In this document: positions 6,507 through 10,217 of the stretch, in pieces
How positions within the stretch are numbered: position 1 is the stretch's first letter
Layout of the letters: every line of letters starts with the position of its first letter
From: Chromatiales bacterium
GTDB taxonomy: Bacteria > Pseudomonadota > Gammaproteobacteria > Chromatiales > Chromatiaceae
Direction of reading: 5' to 3'
Assembly (NCBI GenBank): GCA_024762485.1
Contig: JANTHH010000094.1
Location: 1 to 10,217 of the forward strand
DNA length: 10,217 nt
The notes under the pieces: model-generated
Seen by the model: only the letters and a program-made list of their open reading frames with translations
Told to the model about the DNA's origin: nothing
Database searches by the model: none
Made by a program: the position numbers and the translations under genes

Positions 6507-6763
6507 CAAGCCAGCCAGTCATCCATTTCTATTATCGCAACGGCTGCCATCTCTGTGAGGAGATGGCAGCCGCACTGCATGCGGGCTGGCCCCGGGTGAT
6601 GGAGCAGATGCAATGGATCGATGTCGACACCTCTCCGGCCCTGCAGCAGCGCTATGGTTCCCGGGTGCCCGTGCTGGTGGTCGATGGCCGGGTGCTCTGC
6701 CAGTACCGGCTTGATCGCGAGGCTGTCAGCGCTTGTTTCGGCGCCGCTCCCAGTCCGTTATAA
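6503..6763 (+). CDS. Glutaredoxin-like small thiol-redox protein (DUF836 type)
   Basis: A predicted cytoplasmic protein of 86 residues with a thioredoxin fold. It opens with a beta strand, VIHFYYRNGCHLCEEM, giving a CxxC redox site at Cys15 and Cys18 (CHLC), then a helix. A second strand, WIDVDTSPALQQRYG, leads to the cis-proline motif RVPVLVVDG with Pro56. This pattern is typical of the DUF836/glutaredoxin-like family (PF05768). The partner is unknown; thiol reduction is inferred from the motif. The gene begins with TTG, sharing 4 bp (TTGA) with the mucD stop, and no ATG or GTG is available before the CxxC. AAGGA touches the TTG with no spacer, so initiation probably depends on ribosomes finishing mucD. 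The sequence around the stop codon doubles as the TATAAT box of the proposed lepA promoter. Confidence 0.85.
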   Translation: MTSQPVIHFYYRNGCHLCEEMAAALHAGWPRVMEQMQWIDVDTSPALQQRYGSRVPVLVVDGRVLCQYRLDREAVSACFGAAPSPL

Positions 6764-6764
6764 T
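6759..6764 (+). promoter_or_regulatory. Candidate sigma-70 -10 box for lepA-lepB
   Basis: A perfect TATAAT at 6759-6764 overlaps the stop codon of the glutaredoxin-like gene, 58 bp before the lepA ATG. The -35 is poor: TTTCGG at 6736-6741 gives 17-bp spacing, and TTGTTT at 6733-6738 gives 20 bp. The perfect -10 in GC-rich DNA and its position make a separate housekeeping promoter for lepA plausible. Expected start of transcription is near 6771. Confidence 0.5.
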
Positions 6765-6822
6765 CTGCCGTCGGCCATTTCACATGGCAAGCCTCTCTTG
6801 ATCCCCCTGGTGTCGCCCCGTC

Positions 6823-8628
6823 ATGACCGATCTCAGCAAGATTCGAAATTTTTCCATCATTGCCCATATTGATCATGGCAAATCGACTATCGCGGACCGC
6901 TTTATCCAGAACTGCGGTGGCCTGAGCGAGCGCGAGATGGATGCCCAGGTGCTCGATTCAATGGATCTGGAACGTGAGCGCGGGATCACCATCAAGGCGC
7001 AAAGCGTCACCCTGAACTACACCGCGCAGGATGGTGAGACCTACGAACTGAACTTCATCGACACCCCCGGCCACGTGGATTTCTCCTACGAGGTCTCGCG
7101 TTCGCTCGCGGCCTGTGAAGGTGCGCTGCTGGTGGTCGACGCCGCGCAGGGAGTCGAGGCCCAGAGCGTGGCGAACTGCTATACCGCCATCGACCAGGGG
7201 CTAGAGGTGGTGCCGGTCCTGAACAAGATCGACCTGCCATCAGCAGATCCCGAGCGGGTGATCCGGCAGATCGAGGAGATCATCGGCATCGAGGCTCACG
7301 ATGCCGAGCGGGTCAGTGCAAAGACGGGCGAGGGCATTCCGGAACTGCTGGAGACGCTGGTCAAGCGTATCCCGCCACCGGAAGGGGACGAGAAAGGGGC
7401 CCTGCAGGCGCTGATCATCGACTCCTGGTTCGACCCTTACGTCGGCGTCTATTCGCTGATCCGGGTAGTCAATGGCGAGATCAGGCCCAAGGACAAGATA
7501 AAGATCATGTCCACCGGCCGGCCCTATCAGGTCGAAAAGGTCGGCGTGTTCTCGCCCAAGCGCGAGGACAGGAAGGTGCTCGGCACCGGTGAGGTGGGCT
7601 TCGTGATCGCTGGCATCAAGGAAATCGACGGCGCACCAGTGGGTGACACCATTACCCATGTCGACCGCCCCGCCTCCGAGGCGCTGCCGGGTTTCAAGGA
7701 GATGCGGCCGCGTGTGTTCGCGGGTCTCTACCCGGTCAATGCCGATGACTATGAGTCCTTCCGCGATGCGCTGAAGAAGTTGCGGCTCAACGATGCGGCA
7801 CTGCACTTCGAGCCGGAAACCTCCCAAGCCCTCGGTTTCGGCTTCCGCTGCGGCTTCCTCGGCATGCTGCACATGGAGATCGTGCAGGAGCGGCTGGAGC
7901 GCGAATACGATCTGGACCTGATCACCACCGCGCCGACAGTCATCTACGAAGTGGTTGGCAAGGATGGACAGACGCAGATGATCGACAATCCCGCGGACCT
8001 GCCGGAGCCGAATCTGATCGAGGAGATCCGCGAGCCGATCATCGAGGCGCACATCCTCGTGCCCCAGGAATATCTCGGCAATGTCATCAACCTGTGCGTG
8101 GAAAAACGCGGGGTGCAGAAGAACATGCAGTATCTCGGTGGCCAGGTACAACTGGTCTACGAGTTGCCGCTGAACGAGGTAGTGCTGGATTTCTTCGATC
8201 GACTCAAATCGGTCAGTCGGGGCTATGCCTCGTTCGAATACGAGTTCAAACGCTTCGAACCCGCTGCCCTGGTCAAGCTGGATATCCTGATCAACGGTGA
8301 CAAGGTGGATGCACTGTCCCTGATCGTCCACCGGGATCACGCCGAATCGCGGGGCAGGGAGCTCACAGAGCGGATGAAAGAGATCATCCCCCGGCAGATG
8401 TTCGAGGTCGCCATACAGGCGGCCATCGGCAGCAAGATCATCGCCCGCACTACGGTCAAGGCGCTGCGCAAAAACGTTACCGCCAAATGCTACGGCGGCG
8501 ACGTCAGCCGCAAACGCAAACTGCTGGAGAAACAGAAGGCCGGAAAAAAGCGGATGAAACAGGTGGGCAGTGTCGAGATCCCCCAGGAAGCCTTCCTGGC
8601 GGTTTTGCATGTCGGCAAGGACAACTGA
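6823..8628 (+). CDS. lepA: Elongation factor 4 (LepA), ribosome-associated GTPase
   Basis: A translation GTPase of 601 residues (E. coli 599) that acts on the ribosome, proposed in back-translocation, 30S assembly and initiation. All G motifs are visible: G1 AHIDHGKST (14-22), G2 RGITI (53-57), G3 DTPGH (80-84, with the catalytic His84), G4 NKID (134-137) and G5 SAK (165-167). The block SMDLERERGITIKAQSVTLNY is nearly invariant in LepA. The EF-G-like domains II, III and V follow (ALGFGFRCGFLGMLHMEI; YLGNVINLCVEKRGVQ). The LepA-specific C-terminal domain is complete, with KCYGGDVSRKRKLLEKQKAGKK and the end FLAVLHVGKDN. The Shine-Dalgarno site is weak (GGTG about 10 nt upstream), but the N-terminus aligns with known LepA after a three-residue extension. 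It is followed by lepB, the usual gammaproteobacterial pair. Confidence 0.98.
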   Translation: MTDLSKIRNFSIIAHIDHGKSTIADRFIQNCGGLSEREMDAQVLDSMDLERERGITIKAQSVTLNYTAQDGETYELNFIDTPGHVDFSYEVSRSLAACEGALLVVDAAQGVEAQSVANCYTAIDQGLEVVPVLNKIDLPSADPERVIRQIEEIIGIEAHDAERVSAKTGEGIPELLETLVKRIPPPEGDEKGALQALIIDSWFDPYVGVYSLIRVVNGEIRPKDKIKIMSTGRPYQVEKVGVFSPKREDRKVLGTGEVGFVIAGIKEIDGAPVGDTITHVDRPASEALPGFKEMRPRVFAGLYPVNADDYESFRDALKKLRLNDAALHFEPETSQALGFGFRCGFLGMLHMEIVQERLEREYDLDLITTAPTVIYEVVGKDGQTQMIDNPADLPEPNLIEEIREPIIEAHILVPQEYLGNVINLCVEKRGVQKNMQYLGGQVQLVYELPLNEVVLDFFDRLKSVSRGYASFEYEFKRFEPAALVKLDILINGDKVDALSLIVHRDHAESRGRELTERMKEIIPRQMFEVAIQAAIGSKIIARTTVKALRKNVTAKCYGGDVSRKRKLLEKQKAGKKRMKQVGSVEIPQEAFLAVLHVGKDN

Positions 8629-8660
8629 CACAACATCATTGATATAAGGATAATTCGCAG

Positions 8661-9524
8661 ATGCAGATTTCATTGTTACTGGCCGCCGCGGCCGCACTGG
8701 TGTGGCTGGTCTTCAGCTACGGCATCGAGGCCGGGCTGACCTTTGCCACCGTGCTGTCCGGTGTCATCTGGCTGGGCTACGCACTGTTCTCGAGACGCGG
8801 CACGCCGAAGGACATGCAGATCGGCGGACAGCAGCAGCCATTGCTGCTCGAATATTCTCGCTCGTTTTTTCCGATCTTCCTCGTGGTACTGGTACTGCGA
8901 TCTTTCGTTGCCGAACCGTTTCGCATCCCCTCTGGCTCGATGATGCCGACACTGCTGGCGGGTGACTTCATCCTCGTCAACAAGTTCTCCTATGGTGTCC
9001 GCCTTCCGGTGATCCATACCAAGGTCATCGACACGGAAGAGCCGGAGCGCGGGGATGTGGCCGTGTTCCGTTTTCCGAAGGATCCCAGCGTGGACTTCAT
9101 CAAACGCATTGTCGGTGTGCCCGGCGATCACGTGGATTACAGGCGCAAGACCCTGTTCATCAACGGCGAGCCGATGCCGTTGAAACCGCTGGCCCCCTAC
9201 CGCGGCGTCGACCCGTCGGGCAGGAGTCGCGGCAGTCTGGAGGCGGAGGAGGATTTGACCGGCGTGGTGCACTCGGTGCTGATCAATCCCTTTGCACCTG
9301 ATTACAGCCCCGCCTGCAACTACCTGGCAGATGGTGGACTGACGGTGCCCGAGGGCTTTTATTTTGCCATGGGCGACAATCGTGACGACAGCAACGATGG
9401 TCGCTGCTGGGGTCTGGTGCCGGAGGAAAACCTGGTTGGGCGGGCAATGATCATCTGGTTCAGTATCAACACCTCACCGGACGGTTTCATCGGCTGGGAT
9501 CGTATCGGTCAGAAGATCAGGTAA
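8661..9524 (+). CDS. lepB: Signal peptidase I (leader peptidase)
   Basis: An inner-membrane protease of 287 residues that removes signal peptides from exported proteins (the signal peptides of RseB and MucD are likely substrates). The catalytic serine is Ser93 in box B (IPSGSMMPTLLAGDFILVNKFSYG), and the general-base lysine is Lys148 in box D (DFIKRIVGVPGD). Box C (RGDVAVFRFP) and box E (MGDNRDDSNDGRCWGLVPEENLVGRA) are intact. The length is close to Pseudomonas LepB (284) and shorter than E. coli (324), because the periplasmic insert is smaller. The N-terminus has two hydrophobic stretches (about 3-20 and 25-44) before the basic loop SRRGTPK, then the conserved segment at about 68-84. This suggests one more membrane span than the E. 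coli layout. AAGGA at 8646-8650 lies 10 nt before the ATG. A 32-bp gap separates it from lepA. Confidence 0.97.
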   Translation: MQISLLLAAAAALVWLVFSYGIEAGLTFATVLSGVIWLGYALFSRRGTPKDMQIGGQQQPLLLEYSRSFFPIFLVVLVLRSFVAEPFRIPSGSMMPTLLAGDFILVNKFSYGVRLPVIHTKVIDTEEPERGDVAVFRFPKDPSVDFIKRIVGVPGDHVDYRRKTLFINGEPMPLKPLAPYRGVDPSGRSRGSLEAEEDLTGVVHSVLINPFAPDYSPACNYLADGGLTVPEGFYFAMGDNRDDSNDGRCWGLVPEENLVGRAMIIWFSINTSPDGFIGWDRIGQKIR

Positions 9525-9537
9525 CGCCGGCATTACC
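9520..9537. repeat. 18-bp imperfect palindrome over the lepB stop codon
   Basis: GGTAACGCCGGCATTACC reads almost the same on both strands; only one symmetric pair (C9525 and A9532) is mismatched. The lepB TAA is at 9522-9524. It has no room for a hairpin loop if fully paired and no T-run follows, so it looks more like a dimer-binding DNA site than a terminator. A TACAAT box at 9545-9550, possibly a weak promoter for the next gene, lies 7 bp downstream. Confidence 0.4.
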
Positions 9538-9591
9538 GGGTCGCTACAATGCACCCGAGGCAGGTGTCTATTGCACAGGAGGAGGGTCAGG

Positions 9592-9957
9592 ATGAATTAT
9601 CGGAACAAGCAGCAGGGGATGACCTTCATCAGTATCCTGGTGATCCTCGGTGTGGTCGGCTTTTTCATCATGATCGGCCTCAAGGTGCTGCCGAGTTACA
9701 TCAACCATTATTCGATCAAGAAAGTCCTGATGCAGATGGAGGAGGACCGGAGCATGCGGGACAAGTCACCGGCCGAGATCCGCAAACTGCTCAAGCGCCG
9801 CTTCAGAATCAACAACATCTACGATTTTGATCCGAAGAATATCCGCTTCACCAAGAAGCAGAACGGCATGGAGGTGCGCATCGCCTACGAAGTGCGCGAG
9901 CACGTGCTGGGCAATGTGGATATCGTGCTGACCTTCGATGACCACATCGTCCTGTAA
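9592..9957 (+). CDS. DUF4845-family small membrane protein with pilin-like N-terminus
   Basis: A 121-residue protein of the DUF4845 family, found between lepB and rnc in many beta- and gammaproteobacteria; its function is not known. The N-terminus is short and basic (MNYRNKQQG), followed at once by a hydrophobic helix, MTFISILVILGVVGFFIMIG (10-29), then LKVLPSYINHYSIKKVL and a soluble domain with RRFRINNIYDFDPKNIRF and VRIAYEVREHVLGNVDIVLTFDDHI. The G-MTFIS junction resembles a type IV prepilin cleavage site, but the usual Glu at position +5 is Ser. It probably stays anchored in the inner membrane with the soluble part outside. ATG 9592 is chosen because a very strong Shine-Dalgarno (AGGAGGAGGG, 9577-9586) lies 5 nt upstream; the upstream TTG at 9571 is not needed. 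Its stop is only 5 nt before the rnc start. Confidence 0.85.
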   Translation: MNYRNKQQGMTFISILVILGVVGFFIMIGLKVLPSYINHYSIKKVLMQMEEDRSMRDKSPAEIRKLLKRRFRINNIYDFDPKNIRFTKKQNGMEVRIAYEVREHVLGNVDIVLTFDDHIVL

Positions 9958-9962
9958 CAGGC

Positions 9963-10217
9963 GTGGATCTCCGTCATCTCGAAAAATCCCTGGCCCAGCC
10001 ATTCAAGGACAAGGGCCTGCTGCACCAGGCACTGACGCATCGCAGTGCAGCCGCGCGCAACAACGAGCGGCTCGAATTCCTCGGTGACGCCATCCTCGGC
10101 ATGCGCATCGCGGACCATCTCTACCACCACTATCCGGATGCCGACGAAGGACAGCTCAGTCGCATGCGCGCCCACCTGGTGAAACGCGAGACCCTGGCCG
10201 AGATCGCTGCCGAGCTG
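9963..10217 (+). CDS. rnc: Ribonuclease III (N-terminal part; cut by the window edge)
   Basis: The frame opens at GTG 9963 and stays open to the last base (85 codons). RNase III is a cytoplasmic double-strand-specific RNase for rRNA and mRNA processing. The residues seen form the start of the catalytic domain: LAQPFKDKGLLHQALTHRSA, the family signature NERLEFLGDAIL, and DADEGQLSRMRAHLVKRETLAEIAAEL. The metal-site acidic residues Glu35, Glu38 and Asp42 of the signature are present. The second acidic cluster and the double-stranded-RNA-binding domain would lie beyond the window. The start is GTG with only a weak AACAGG before it, 5 nt after the DUF4845 stop, so translational coupling is likely. 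An inverted repeat, CCTGT-A-ACAGG at 9951-9961, covers the junction. In E. coli rnc follows lepB and precedes era; here the DUF4845 gene is in between, as in Pseudomonas. Confidence 0.95.
   Translation, partial: MDLRHLEKSLAQPFKDKGLLHQALTHRSAAARNNERLEFLGDAILGMRIADHLYHHYPDADEGQLSRMRAHLVKRETLAEIAAEL

Noticed and set aside
8625..8654. CTGACA-18 bp-GATAAT as a promoter for lepB
   Set aside because: Both hexamers are near consensus, but transcription would begin at or beside the ATG and waste the AAGGA Shine-Dalgarno. It is probably chance, with lepB co-transcribed with lepA.
7240..8697. Long open frame of 485 codons on the minus strand opposite lepA
   Set aside because: It is the antisense shadow of a highly conserved gene in GC-rich DNA. 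Its protein has no recognisable domain and no ribosome site, and lepA is certain.
9951..9961. CCTGT-A-ACAGG inverted repeat between the DUF4845 gene and rnc
   Set aside because: Five-base arms with a 1-nt centre cannot form a useful RNA hairpin; kept only as a remark under rnc.
1..10217. Search for a new defence, mobile or biosynthetic system
   Set aside because: Every substantial stretch is explained by conserved housekeeping or envelope-stress genes in a known order. There are no repeats, integrases, toxin-antitoxin pairs or unusual base composition suggesting transfer.

Overview
This window is an ordinary core-chromosome segment from a GC-rich gammaproteobacterium. The gene order nadB (divergent) / rpoE-rseA-rseB-rseC-mucD / glutaredoxin-like gene / lepA-lepB / DUF4845 gene / rnc is the conserved envelope-stress-to-translation block known from Pseudomonas and related gammaproteobacteria. 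RseA ends like Pseudomonas MucA, and the HtrA protease is encoded directly after rseC, so the layout is closer to the algU-mucABCD type than to the Escherichia coli type. I cannot name the genus. A lineage outside the Enterobacterales, such as a Chromatiales-like or Pseudomonas-like bacterium, is plausible.

Left part (1-2134): the last few codons of an unidentified gene, a small membrane protein of the YgfX/CptA type, and then nadB (L-aspartate oxidase) on the minus strand. The 3' ends of ygfX and nadB overlap by 25 bp.

Centre (2135-6763): a 264-bp divergent regulatory region carries a good candidate sigma-E autoregulatory promoter (GAACTT, 16-bp spacer, TCAAT). It also has a 7-bp perfect inverted repeat just upstream and a GC-only hairpin directly against the rpoE start codon. 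Then follow rpoE (sigma-E/AlgU), rseA/mucA (membrane anti-sigma), rseB/mucB (periplasmic sensor), rseC/mucC (membrane Cys-rich protein), mucD/degP (periplasmic HtrA protease) and a small CxxC glutaredoxin-like gene. Spacing is tight: most neighbours overlap or lie within a few bases. Together these genes encode a circuit in which misfolded envelope proteins release sigma-E from RseA/RseB, and the protease MucD removes the damage.

Right part (6764-10217): lepA (elongation factor 4) with a TATAAT box 58 bp upstream, lepB (signal peptidase I), a small DUF4845 membrane protein with a pilin-like N-terminus, and the first 85 codons of rnc (RNase III), cut by the window edge.

I saw no tRNA or rRNA, insertion sequence, CRISPR array, phage gene or new multigene system. 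The points worth a second look are regulatory or at small scale: the structure at the rpoE start, a second sigma-E-like promoter inside rseC, the pilin-like DUF4845 protein, and palindromes at two gene ends.
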